From Actinocatenispora sp963815125 (lineage in GTDB: Bacteria > Actinomycetota > Actinomycetes > Mycobacteriales > Micromonosporaceae): DNA of 64,000 bases. The notes under the pieces are model-generated. The model ran no database searches, was not told the origin of the DNA, and saw only the letters and a program-made list of their open reading frames with translations. The translations under genes and the position numbers were made by a program. Shown here in pieces: positions 52,212 to 60,251 of this stretch; the first letter of the stretch is position 1, and each line of letters begins with the position of its first letter. The stretch spans positions 434,001 through 498,000 of the forward strand of contig CAWFFM010000001.1 of assembly GCA_963815125.1 (NCBI GenBank), written 5' to 3'.

Positions 52212-53900
52212 GTGCATCTGTTGCTGCTCGTGTCCGCATTCAACGGACTGACCCAACGTATCTGGGACGAACTACGGGACCGCGGCCATGATGTGACCGT
52301 GGAGTTCGCCATCGACGAACAGACCATCTCTGAGGGTGTCCACCGCGCGCAGCCGGACCTGATCCTCTGCCCGTTCCTCAAGGAGCGGGTGCCCACCGAG
52401 GTCTGGACCAAGTGGCGCACCATCATCATCCACCCGGGGCCGGTCGGCGACCGGGGTCCGTCCTCTCTGGACTGGGCGATCACCGAATCCGCTCCGATGT
52501 GGGGCGTGACCGCGCTGCAGGCGGTCGAGGAGATGGACGCCGGCCCGATCTGGGCGCACCGCGAGTTCGCGATGCCGGCCGATCCGCCCCGCAAGTCCGC
52601 GCTGTACACCGGGCCGGTCGCCGATGCCGCGGTCGCCTGCGCGCTGGAAGCCGTCGAGCACGCCGCCGATCCGGGTTTCCGGCCGGTCCCCCTGGACGAG
52701 GCGGAGCGTCCGGTACGCGACGCGCGGCTGCGACCCCTGCTCAAGCAGACCGACCGGGCCTTCGACTGGTCCGACGACGCCGCCACCATCCTGCGCCGGA
52801 TCCGCGCCGCGGACGGCTTCCCCGGGGTACGTACCGAGCTGGCCGGCATGCCGGTGCACGCCTTCGACGCACACCCCGCAGGTGGGCCGGACGGCTCCCT
52901 GTTGCCGGAGGGCAATGAGCTCGGGGACCCGATCTCGGGACGCCCGGGTGAGATCATCGGCCGGCAGTCCGGGTATGTCCTGGTCGCCGCCGGTACCGGT
53001 GCGGTCTGGATCGGGCAGCTGCGGCAACGGGGCAGGCCGAAGCTGCCCGCGACCACGGTGCTGGGCGCCGCGATCGACCGGGTACCGCTGCGCGAGGACG
53101 GGCCCGCCGAGATCTCCTACCGGCGCTGCGGTCCGGTAGGCGAACTGACGTTCCGCTTCTACAACGGGGCGGTCGGCGTCGACCAGTGCCGACGGCTGCG
53201 CCGCGAACTGCACCGGGCGGCCCGGCAGGACACCAGGGTGCTGGTACTGCGCGGTGGCCTGGACACCTTCTGCAACGGCATCCACCTCGGGGAGATCTCC
53301 GCCGCGGCCGATCCGGCGGCGAGCGCCTGGGAGAACATCAAGGCGATCAACCTGGTCTGCCGCGAGGTGGTCGAGGCGGGCGAGGAACAGGTCACCATCT
53401 CCGCGTTCACCGGCAACGCCGGCGCCGGCGGGGTGATGCTCGGCCTCGGTGCCGACGTGGTGGTGGCCCGCTCCGGTGTGGTCCTCAACCCGTACTACGA
53501 CATGGGCCTGTACGGCTCCGAGCTGCACACCTTCACGCTGCCCCGCCGGGTCGGCATGCAGCAGGCGGAGCGGTTGTTGTCCGACTGCCTACCGGTCGGT
53601 GCTGCAACCGCGCAACGGTTGGGCCTGGTGGATCTGACCGGCCCCGGCGATCCTGCCGAGTTCGACGCCTGGCTGACCAACCTGGCCGAGCAGTCCGCCG
53701 AGCCGGTCACCTGGCGTCGGATCGTCGCGGGACGCAAACCCGCGCCGCGTCCGTTGGACTACCACGAGACGCTGGAACTGGCGGAGATGGCCCGCGACAT
53801 GTTCGACGATCGGAGCGGTTTCGCCGCAGCGCGGGAATCCTTCGTACGCAAGGTCCCGGCGACCCAGACACCGGACAGGCTGGCCCTGCACCGCCGCTGA
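52212..53900 (+). CDS. hypX: HypX/HoxX-like protein (formyl-transferase and crotonase domains)
   Basis: The protein has 562 residues. The N-terminal formyltransferase-like part (residues about 1-230) has the IIIHPGPVGDRGPSSLDWAI segment and EMDAGPIWAHREFAMP. The C-terminal enoyl-CoA hydratase-like part (from about 320) has VLVLRGGLDTFCNGIHLGEI, TISAFTGNAGAGGVMLGLGADVVVA and NPYYDMGLYGSELHTFTLPRRVG. HypX makes CO for the active site of aerobically made NiFe-hydrogenases from formyl-THF via formyl-CoA. No hydrogenase or other hyp gene is in this window. The start is a GTG (VHLLLLVSAFNGLTQRIW); no clear ribosome site is seen. Confidence 0.85.
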   Translation: MHLLLLVSAFNGLTQRIWDELRDRGHDVTVEFAIDEQTISEGVHRAQPDLILCPFLKERVPTEVWTKWRTIIIHPGPVGDRGPSSLDWAITESAPMWGVTALQAVEEMDAGPIWAHREFAMPADPPRKSALYTGPVADAAVACALEAVEHAADPGFRPVPLDEAERPVRDARLRPLLKQTDRAFDWSDDAATILRRIRAADGFPGVRTELAGMPVHAFDAHPAGGPDGSLLPEGNELGDPISGRPGEIIGRQSGYVLVAAGTGAVWIGQLRQRGRPKLPATTVLGAAIDRVPLREDGPAEISYRRCGPVGELTFRFYNGAVGVDQCRRLRRELHRAARQDTRVLVLRGGLDTFCNGIHLGEISAAADPAASAWENIKAINLVCREVVEAGEEQVTISAFTGNAGAGGVMLGLGADVVVARSGVVLNPYYDMGLYGSELHTFTLPRRVGMQQAERLLSDCLPVGAATAQRLGLVDLTGPGDPAEFDAWLTNLAEQSAEPVTWRRIVAGRKPAPRPLDYHETLELAEMARDMFDDRSGFAAARESFVRKVPATQTPDRLALHRR

Positions 53901-53913
53901 GCGTGCGCACAGT

Positions 53914-53946
53914 GGAGCTCCGCCCGGTAGGGACGGGCGGAGCTCC
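53914..53946. terminator. Perfect hairpin between hypX and the SH3-like gene
   Basis: Arms GGAGCTCCGCCCG (53914-53926) and CGGGCGGAGCTCC (53934-53946) pair perfectly over 13 bases with a 7-base loop. It lies between convergent stops at 53900 and 53960 and is likely a shared factor-independent terminator without a U-tract. Confidence 0.7.
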
Positions 53947-53959
53947 GGGTCGGGGCCGA

Positions 53960-54346
53960 CTAGCAGGTGGAGCCGTCGTTGACGTGCTTACCGAGCGCGG
54001 CGCTCTCCACCCAGACGTCGTTGTACGGGGCCGCGTAGGGGCTCTGGTCGGTGTTGACGTTGCCCCAGGCGAAGCCGCGCGCCCAGCCGGAGTCCCGGTA
54101 CTCGTACACGCTGAAGGTCTGGTTCTGGTAGAGCTGCGTCCACGCCTGTCCGGCCGGGTAGTTGCGGATGAACACCTTCGACCAGGTCACGCACCGGCGG
54201 TCGCCGCTGACCGCAGGGCTGACCTGATGGCCGGTGACGGCGGGTGCGCCGAGTGCCGGTGCGGTGCCGACCAGGCTGAGGGTGCCGGCCAGTACCGCGG
54301 CGCCGGCCACCGCGGCCGCGCAGCGGCGTACTTTCCTGCCGTTCAT
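53960..54346 (-). CDS. Small exported SH3-like protein
   Basis: The protein has 128 residues. A signal peptide (RRCAAAVAGAAVLAGTLSLVG, cleavage near ALG-AP) is followed by a small all-beta domain with two Cys (near the start, RRCVTWSKVFIRNYPAG, and at the very C-terminus). Between them lies WTQLYQNQTFSVYEYRDSGW, the pattern of bacterial SH3-like domains that bind cell-wall peptides. It lies 52 bases after a second gene of the same type on the same strand, so the two are probably an operon. The function is unknown. Confidence 0.75.
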   Translation of the reverse strand: MNGRKVRRCAAAVAGAAVLAGTLSLVGTAPALGAPAVTGHQVSPAVSGDRRCVTWSKVFIRNYPAGQAWTQLYQNQTFSVYEYRDSGWARGFAWGNVNTDQSPYAAPYNDVWVESAALGKHVNDGSTC

Positions 54347-54398
54347 GCGATCTCCTTCGTTGCTCGATGCGTCCGGAGGGGCGCCGTGTTCGTCGTGG

Positions 54399-54689
54399 TC
54401 AGGCGCTGCACAGCTGGCTGGACAGCACGTAGCCGGACACGCCGTTGTAGTTGCGTACGCCGAAGTCCCAGCTGCCGTCCTCGTGGTACACCTGGAAGTG
54501 CGCGCCCCGGGGCAGCGCGTCGAGTCGGGTCGACGAGGTGCTCTCGTACTGGTAGATGTACGCGGTGTCGGTGTGGCAGACCACCGCGTCGTAGCCGTGC
54601 TGGTCGGCCTGGGCCGGAGCGGCGAACGACAGGCAGAGCCCGCCGACCACGCCCACACCGGCGAGCAGCCGGTAGATCCTGGTACGCAT
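54399..54689 (-). CDS. Small exported SH3-like protein
   Basis: The protein has 96 residues. A signal peptide (RIYRLLAGVGVVGGLCLSFA, cleavage after AQA) is followed by a single SH3-like domain with Cys in DAVVCHTDTAYIYQYE and at the end (SSQLCSA). The DALPRGAHFQVYHEDGSWDFG segment is typical of SH3b repeats. It is the first gene of a two-gene minus-strand unit, and the promoter region is shared with the divergent membrane-bound HTH gene at 54855. The function is unknown; a small secreted cell-wall or competition factor is one possibility. Confidence 0.75.
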   Translation of the reverse strand: MRTRIYRLLAGVGVVGGLCLSFAAPAQADQHGYDAVVCHTDTAYIYQYESTSSTRLDALPRGAHFQVYHEDGSWDFGVRNYNGVSGYVLSSQLCSA

Positions 54690-54854
54690 GGTGCCTCCTG
54701 TTGCCGGGATGCGATCGCGGATGGTGTCGAGTCGCCCGCGAACCGTGCCGTGGAACTGAGTTGTGCTACTCGGTGGTATGCCAGGACTACCTCGTACGGG
54801 TAGTGTTTCGGACAGGTTCGGATGAACCCGGACACCCGCGGATGGACTCTCGCC

Positions 54855-55640
54855 ATGACGACAGCTCATCGGGCGCCGGAGTCAGGCGGCCTCGGCGGAC
54901 CCGGCCCGGACGGTGCGGCCGATGTGCCCGGCTTCGCGCGTGATCTGCGTGATCTGCGCCGGCTTGCCGGCTCACCGAGCTACGCCGAACTGAGCCGGCG
55001 CACCGGCCTGCCGCGCAGCACCGTGTACGACGGCCTGCGCGGGCAGCGGCTGCCCAGCCTGGCGCTCACCCTCGCCGTGGTACGTGCGCTATCCGGGGAC
55101 GAGGAGCAGTGGCGGCACCGCTGGGTTGCGCTGCGCCGGGCCTGCGACGACCTGGCACGGCCCGGACCGGCCGCGGGCACACCTGCCGGGGGGCCGGAGG
55201 CCGCACCCGCGGTCGAGCCAGGACCGCGCGTGCCGGCCGGACCGCCCGCGTCGGCTGCCCGATCGGCCGTGGAACCGGCCGTGGAACCGGCGCCGGTTCC
55301 GGACACCGGCACCCGCCGACCGGTACGGATGCGCCGCCGTCGGCTGGGAGTCCTGCTCCTGCTGGGGCTCGTCCTGCTCGCGGGAACCGGCCTGGTGGTC
55401 CGGTGGCAGTGGCCCGGTCGGTGCATGGTGCTGCGCGAGTACCGGGCGAAGTCACCTGGCGCGGTACTGACGGCCGATGGCCAGGTGACCGGTCGGACCC
55501 GGCGCGGGGACCTGGTCGAGGTACGCAGCCTGGCCCACACCCACTATGCGCACCGCTACTACGGCACGGACCTGCGCACCGGGGACCACGGCTACTTCGA
55601 CGAGGCGCGGTTGCGTTTCAGTCGGGAGCGCTGCGCCTGA
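54855..55640 (+). CDS. Membrane-anchored XRE-type HTH protein with extracellular SH3-like tail
   Basis: The protein has 261 residues. The N-terminal cytoplasmic part is a small helix-turn-helix (FARDLRDLRRLAGSPSYAEL, TGLPRSTVYDGLRGQRLPS). A Pro/Ala-rich linker is followed by a basic stop (RMRRRRLG), one membrane helix (VLLLLGLVLLAGTGLVV, about residues 163-182) and an extracellular beta-domain of about 75 residues (VLREYRAKSPGAVL, GRTRRGDLVEVRS). The latter resembles the SH3-like parts of the two divergent exported proteins. An outside ligand could thus be sensed by the DNA-binding protein. The start may also be ATG 54822. Confidence 0.8.
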   Translation: MTTAHRAPESGGLGGPGPDGAADVPGFARDLRDLRRLAGSPSYAELSRRTGLPRSTVYDGLRGQRLPSLALTLAVVRALSGDEEQWRHRWVALRRACDDLARPGPAAGTPAGGPEAAPAVEPGPRVPAGPPASAARSAVEPAVEPAPVPDTGTRRPVRMRRRRLGVLLLLGLVLLAGTGLVVRWQWPGRCMVLREYRAKSPGAVLTADGQVTGRTRRGDLVEVRSLAHTHYAHRYYGTDLRTGDHGYFDEARLRFSRERCA

Positions 55641-55648
55641 GCGTGGCG

Positions 55649-55692
55649 GCACCGGCGCCGCCGACCTGTTGCCGTGGTCGGCGGCGCCGTGC
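55649..55692. terminator. Hairpin between convergent HTH and LCP genes
   Basis: The arms GCACCGGCGCCGCCGACC (55649-55666) and GGTCGGCGGCGCCGTGC (55676-55692) pair with a single bulged base and a 9-base loop. The structure directly follows the stop at 55640 and abuts the LCP gene's stop at 55693, so it probably ends both transcripts. Confidence 0.7.
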
Positions 55693-56781
55693 TCAGGCCG
55701 GCAGCTTCGAGGTCAGTTCCGGATGGGTCAGCAGGAGATCGTCGACGGTGTCGGTACGCATCGCCTTGAACAGTTCGCCGCCGAGTGGCTGCTGCAGCCC
55801 CTCACCCTGGTAGTTGTCGGTGCCGCCGATCGAGTAGTGCGGCACCTGCAGGGTGACGATCTTCGCCGGGGTGATGTTGTGCAGCGCCAGGCCGACCTCG
55901 GCGACGCTGTAGCCGCCCAGGTCCAGGGTGACCGACTTGCCGGCGGCCTTCACCACGCTGCTGAGCTTGCTCGGGTCGCTGACCACGCCCTTGCTGGTGG
56001 CCTGCTTGAGGATCTGCTTGATGAACTGCTGCTGCAACTGCTGCCGGCCGTAGTCGCCGCCGGGCAGGTCGTCGCGCTGCCGGACCAGTTTCAGAGCCTT
56101 GTCGGCCTCGTAATGGTGGCAGCCCTTCTGGAAGGTCAGCGGGGTGTTGGTGAAGCCCGGCTGGTGCGAGGTGAAGCCCTGGTCCAGGCACATGGTGACG
56201 CCACCGAGCGCGGTGGTGATCTCCTTGAAACCGTCCCAGTTGACCAGACCGGCCATGTCCCATTCCGCGCCGGTCAGCTTGGTGACGGTCCGGCTGAGCA
56301 GGGTCATGCCGCCCGCTGTGTCGTTGACGTCCTTCATTCCGGACGGGAACGAGGCGTTGAGCCGGTCGGTGCTGCCCTCGAAGCCGCTGTGCGGGTCGGC
56401 CGGGATCTGCACCTGCAGGTCACGGGGGAGCGACAGCAGGTAGGCGTGGTCCAGACCGGGTGGGATGTGCAGCCACATGATGGAGTCGGTACGCGGTTTC
56501 TCCCCGCTGCTCTTCCAACTGTCGCGCAGGTCACTGCCGGCGAGCAGCATGTCGATCGGGCCCTTGACCGCGTCGCCGTTGTTGTGCTTACGGGAGCCGT
56601 TGTCGATCAGGCTGGCCTGATGGACCGCTCCGTTGACCTGGTCGAGCACGATGGAACCGGCCGCCAGCCCGCCGCCGGAGAGCACGACGAGCACGACGCC
56701 GAACACCAGTGAGAGCTTGGCCCACCACGGTGCGCGTCGTTTCTTGACCGACCTGCCACCGGCTGGTCGATGTTCACCCAC
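55693..56781 (-). CDS. LytR-CpsA-Psr (LCP) family phosphotransferase
   Basis: The protein has 362 residues. A basic N-terminus (VKKRRAPWWAKLSLVFGVV) is followed by one membrane helix. The extracellular LCP domain has DMLLAGSDLRDS, RTDSIMWLHIPPG, LLSLPRDLQVQIP (the catalytic Arg-Asp pair), FEITTALGG-like GFKEITTALGGVTMC and LVRQRDDLPGGDYGRQQLQQQF. These enzymes attach glycopolymers such as teichoic acid, arabinogalactan or capsule to peptidoglycan. The length and motifs are complete. The GTG start at 56781 follows GAGGGG. Confidence 0.92.
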   Translation of the reverse strand: MGEHRPAGGRSVKKRRAPWWAKLSLVFGVVLVVLSGGGLAAGSIVLDQVNGAVHQASLIDNGSRKHNNGDAVKGPIDMLLAGSDLRDSWKSSGEKPRTDSIMWLHIPPGLDHAYLLSLPRDLQVQIPADPHSGFEGSTDRLNASFPSGMKDVNDTAGGMTLLSRTVTKLTGAEWDMAGLVNWDGFKEITTALGGVTMCLDQGFTSHQPGFTNTPLTFQKGCHHYEADKALKLVRQRDDLPGGDYGRQQLQQQFIKQILKQATSKGVVSDPSKLSSVVKAAGKSVTLDLGGYSVAEVGLALHNITPAKIVTLQVPHYSIGGTDNYQGEGLQQPLGGELFKAMRTDTVDDLLLTHPELTSKLPA

Positions 56782-57040
56782 AGCGACCCCTCAGTTTGTC
56801 CATGACCGGGCCCGCGGGTGCCTGCCATCCGCGGGTCGACGTGCCATAACTTGCGACGATGTGAACACGTAGCGTCGATGATGACAGTTGCGACGCCATG
56901 CCGTTGCCTTGTCGCGCCGGCACGCTGCGTGTCTTCAGCTTCGTCGTCGTTCTCCGGGTCCGTCACAGCCTGCCTGCCGGGGACCCGGAGGGCAAGATAC
57001 CCGGTGTAGCTGAGAGTTTCCCGATGGGCCGGGGTGTCGT

Positions 57041-57562
57041 TCACCTCAGGCAGTGGCCGGCCCGTTCGGAGTAGGCGACCACGTGGACCGGGCAGCGGAC
57101 CCCGCGGGCCAGGGCGTGGGCCGGACAACGGTGGAAATGTCGGGTCCACCAGTGGCGCGTCCGGGCGGCCAGGTAGACCGAGCGGACCGCGAACATCTCC
57201 GCCGCGCTGCGTAGCTGCTCGACCGGATCGCCGGACCGGACCTGGAACTGCCAGCGGACCCCGCCGCTCTCCAGAACCTGTACGCAGTCCAGCCAGGCAC
57301 TGAGTTCGCCGTCGTCTCGTCCGTCCAGCCAACTGGAGCCGACGCCGCCGGCGAAGGCGTAGCCCAGCGCCTCCATCGGGGTCAGCCCCCGGCGGACATG
57401 GACGGCCACGACCTCGAGTCGGTCCGCCCTGGCCGCCCGGCCCGCTTCGGCCAGGGCCGCCCGCCCTGCCGGGCTGCCGTCCACCCCGACCATGACCCGC
57501 CGCCCGGTGCCCTCCGGTCTCGTGGGGCCGTGCTGCCGCTCACTGCTCACCGTCACGCTCAT
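57041..57562 (-). CDS. Universal stress protein family member
   Basis: The 173-residue protein has a single UspA domain. The first strand is RVMVGVDGSPAGRAALAEAGR, and the second half has VRSGDPVEQLRSAAEMFAVRSVYLAARTR, ending in CPVHVVAY. The canonical C-terminal ATP-binding GxxGS loop is replaced by TRHWWTRHFHRCPAHAL, so this is probably not an ATP-binding type. It lies divergent from the LarA-type gene with a 187-base gap. Role: a stress- or metabolism-linked regulator of unknown partner. Confidence 0.8.
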   Translation of the reverse strand: MSVTVSSERQHGPTRPEGTGRRVMVGVDGSPAGRAALAEAGRAARADRLEVVAVHVRRGLTPMEALGYAFAGGVGSSWLDGRDDGELSAWLDCVQVLESGGVRWQFQVRSGDPVEQLRSAAEMFAVRSVYLAARTRHWWTRHFHRCPAHALARGVRCPVHVVAYSERAGHCLR

Positions 57563-57749
57563 CACCTGTTCCGCGGCTCAGTCGGTGCGCACCGGACGAG
57601 GAGTGCCGTGTATCGCACGCTATGCAGGGAAGTGGCGGGTTCGCAAGGCCTTCCTGCCCGCTCGGTCTGTCCGCCGACCCGCAGCAGCGTGTTGACGAGC
57701 CGGTGCGGCGATGCAGACTGGAGGCCACCGGACGGACCACCGGAGGTTG

Positions 57750-59003
57750 ATGATGGGCCGGGACGCAGTCGGGATCGGCGGCGCGGACGATGTGCTGGAT
57801 GCCGCTCAGGTACGCCATTTCGTGACCGAGCAACTGGCCGGCGACGACTACGACGGTGCGCGGGTCTGCGTACTCGTACCCGACGGCACCCGCAGCTGTC
57901 CGCTGCCGCTGCTGCTGGACGCGGTACATGCAGCCCTGGCACACCGGGTCCGGTCGTTGAGTGTGCTGGTCGCTCTCGGCACCCATGCGCCGATGTCGGC
58001 CGACCAGTTGACCGGGCTGGTGGGCGCCGACCTCGTCGACAAGCTGGACGAGGGCGCGGTCCGCAACCACGCGTGGTGGAACCCGGACCGTCTGGTCACC
58101 CTGGGGCAGCTGGATGCGGGACGGATCGCCGAACTGTCCGCCGGGCGACTGGACGCCACTGTGGACGTGACGGTCAACCGTGCCGTACTGGAGAACGACG
58201 TACTGCTCGTGGTGGGCCCGGTGTTCCCGCACGAGGTGGTGGGATTCTCCGGGGGGAACAAGTACCTGTTCCCGGGTATCTCCGGGCCCGAGGTCATCGA
58301 CGTGTCGCACTGGCTCGGTGCGCTGATCACCAGTGCCACGATGATCGGCACCCACGACACCCCGGTACGGCGACTGATCGACGCGGCGGCACAGCTGGTG
58401 CCCTGCCGTACCCGGGCGCTGAGCATGGTGGTGCAGTCCGGCAGCAACCTGTTGCACTCGATCGCCTACGGCCGTACCGAGGATTCCTGGGCGCTGGCCG
58501 CCGAGGTGGCCGCACGGGCGCATGTGCGCTACCTGGACCGGCCGGTGCGCCGGGTGCTCTCGCTCATCCCGGACCGCTACGACGAGATGTGGACCGCTGC
58601 CAAGGGGATGTACAAGGTGGAGCCGGTGGTGGCGGACGGTGGCGAGGTGGTGATCTACGCGCCGCACGTCCGTACGGTCAGTCACACCCACGAGGCCGAC
58701 ATCGCCGCGATCGGCTACCACTGCCGTGACTACTTCACCGGGCAGTGGGAACGTTTCCGTGACCATCCGTGGGGTGTGCTGGCGCACTCGACCCATCTGC
58801 GTGGCAGTGGCACCTGGAGCGCTGAGGAGGGGGAGCGGTGCCGGGTCACCGTCACCCTGGCCACCGGGATCGACGAGCCGACCACCCGCGCGCTGGGACT
58901 GGACTACCGGGACCCGGCCACGGTGGATCCGGCGCAGTGGGCGGGTGCGGACACGCTGGTGGTGCCGGACGCCGGTGAGGTGCTCTACCGACTCAAGGCA
59001 TGA
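57750..59003 (+). CDS. larA: LarA-type nickel-pincer racemase
   Basis: The protein has 417 residues and belongs to the lactate racemase LarA family, which carries a covalent nickel pincer nucleotide. The first domain has the CVLVPDGTRSCPLPLLLDAV and LVALGTHAPMS blocks. The Lys that binds the cofactor and the catalytic His are in VFPHEVVGFSGGNKYLFPGI; the spacing of 10 residues equals H174/K184 of the Lactobacillus enzyme. The second domain includes WTAAKGMYKVEPVVADGG. No larB, larC or larE, needed to make the cofactor, is in the window. LarA homologues act on lactate, malate or other 2-hydroxy acids. The ATG at 57750 follows GGAGG. Confidence 0.85.
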   Translation: MMGRDAVGIGGADDVLDAAQVRHFVTEQLAGDDYDGARVCVLVPDGTRSCPLPLLLDAVHAALAHRVRSLSVLVALGTHAPMSADQLTGLVGADLVDKLDEGAVRNHAWWNPDRLVTLGQLDAGRIAELSAGRLDATVDVTVNRAVLENDVLLVVGPVFPHEVVGFSGGNKYLFPGISGPEVIDVSHWLGALITSATMIGTHDTPVRRLIDAAAQLVPCRTRALSMVVQSGSNLLHSIAYGRTEDSWALAAEVAARAHVRYLDRPVRRVLSLIPDRYDEMWTAAKGMYKVEPVVADGGEVVIYAPHVRTVSHTHEADIAAIGYHCRDYFTGQWERFRDHPWGVLAHSTHLRGSGTWSAEEGERCRVTVTLATGIDEPTTRALGLDYRDPATVDPAQWAGADTLVVPDAGEVLYRLKA

Positions 59004-59137
59004 TCCGCATATTCCTTTTTCATGCTACTGGGTGGTAATGTGCGATATCCGCTGCGACGTACATCACGTCTGTGGGGGATCATCGTCTGATTGCTCGCCG
59101 CCGCCCGCTGCCCCCGCACGGGCCGGAAGGGGTACCC

Positions 59138-60028
59138 ATGCGGATCCGGCCGGCACGAATCGCCCTCTTCGCCACCGCCCTGGCCGCTGTACTGCTCGTC
59201 AGCCCCGGTACCGCCTCCGCCGGCACACCGGCGAAGACCCCGATGATCTCGGCCGCCGCCGATCCCTCCGGCGACCCCATCGCACCACCACCGGGCGCCA
59301 ACGACTGGTCCTGCCATCCCACCGCCGCACACCCGTACCCGGTGGTGCTGGTGCACGGCACCTTCGCCAACCGGTACGACAACTGGGTCGCGCTCTCGCC
59401 GCTGTTGGCGCACCTGGGCTACTGCGTCTACGCCCTGGACTACGGCAACACGCCGGGCAACCTGATCCAGGGCATCGGGCCGGTGGCCGACTCCGCCCGC
59501 CAGCTCGCCACCTTCGTCGACCAGGTGCGTGCCAGTACCGGAGCCGACCGGGTCGACCTGGTCGGCCACTCGCAGGGTGGCATGATGCCGCGCTACTACC
59601 TGAAGTTCCTGGGCGGCGCGGCCAAGGTGCACAGCCTGGTCGGGTTGGCGCCGTCCAACCACGGGACCACATTGGACGGACTGGCCACGCTGGCCACCCA
59701 GTTCCCCGGCGCCAGCGATCTGGTCTACAGCGCCTGCCCGGCCTGCATCGACCAGGTGCGTGACTCCGACATGCTGACCCAGCTCAACGCCGGCGGCGAC
59801 ACGGTGCCCGGAGTGCGGTACACGGTGATCTCCACCCGGTACGACGAAGTGGTCACCCCGTACCGCTCACAGGCGCTGTCCGGGTCCACCGTGGACAACT
59901 ACGTGCTGCAGGACTCCTGCGTGGTGGACCTGGCCGAGCACGTGGCGATCGCCTTCGACGCGACCGCGCTGCACGAGGTACGGAACGCACTGGACCCGGC
60001 CCACGCGACCCCGGTGGGCTGCGGCTGA
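59138..60028 (+). CDS. Secreted lipase/esterase, class 2 type
   Basis: The protein has 296 residues. A signal peptide (RPARIALFATALAAVLLVSPG, cleavage after ASA) is followed by an alpha/beta hydrolase. It has the oxyanion loop VVLVHGTFANRYDNW, the nucleophile elbow DLVGHSQGGMMPRYYL, the acid in ISTRYDEVVTPY and the His in LAEHVAIAF. The SACPACIDQ segment and other Cys (near WSCHP and VGCG) give probable disulfides. It resembles Streptomyces triacylglycerol lipases of the EstA/LipA class. The ATG at 59138 follows GGAAGGGG. Confidence 0.9.
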   Translation: MRIRPARIALFATALAAVLLVSPGTASAGTPAKTPMISAAADPSGDPIAPPPGANDWSCHPTAAHPYPVVLVHGTFANRYDNWVALSPLLAHLGYCVYALDYGNTPGNLIQGIGPVADSARQLATFVDQVRASTGADRVDLVGHSQGGMMPRYYLKFLGGAAKVHSLVGLAPSNHGTTLDGLATLATQFPGASDLVYSACPACIDQVRDSDMLTQLNAGGDTVPGVRYTVISTRYDEVVTPYRSQALSGSTVDNYVLQDSCVVDLAEHVAIAFDATALHEVRNALDPAHATPVGCG

Positions 60029-60251
60029 GGCGTTGCGGACCGGGTGGGCGTCACCGGTGCTGCGCTGAGGCGTTGGACCGGCCGGAGGATCGCTGGCTCT
60101 GACACACACGTCGCCGGCCGTTCGGCCCGTCCGGACCGGTGCGCGGTCCACACTGGCCGGTGCCGCGCCGTGCTGCTGTGCTGCCACCGACCTCGGCTGT
60201 CGAAACACCGATGCCCGCCAGGGCCGGTGGTGCCGTGATCGGAGCACCGCG

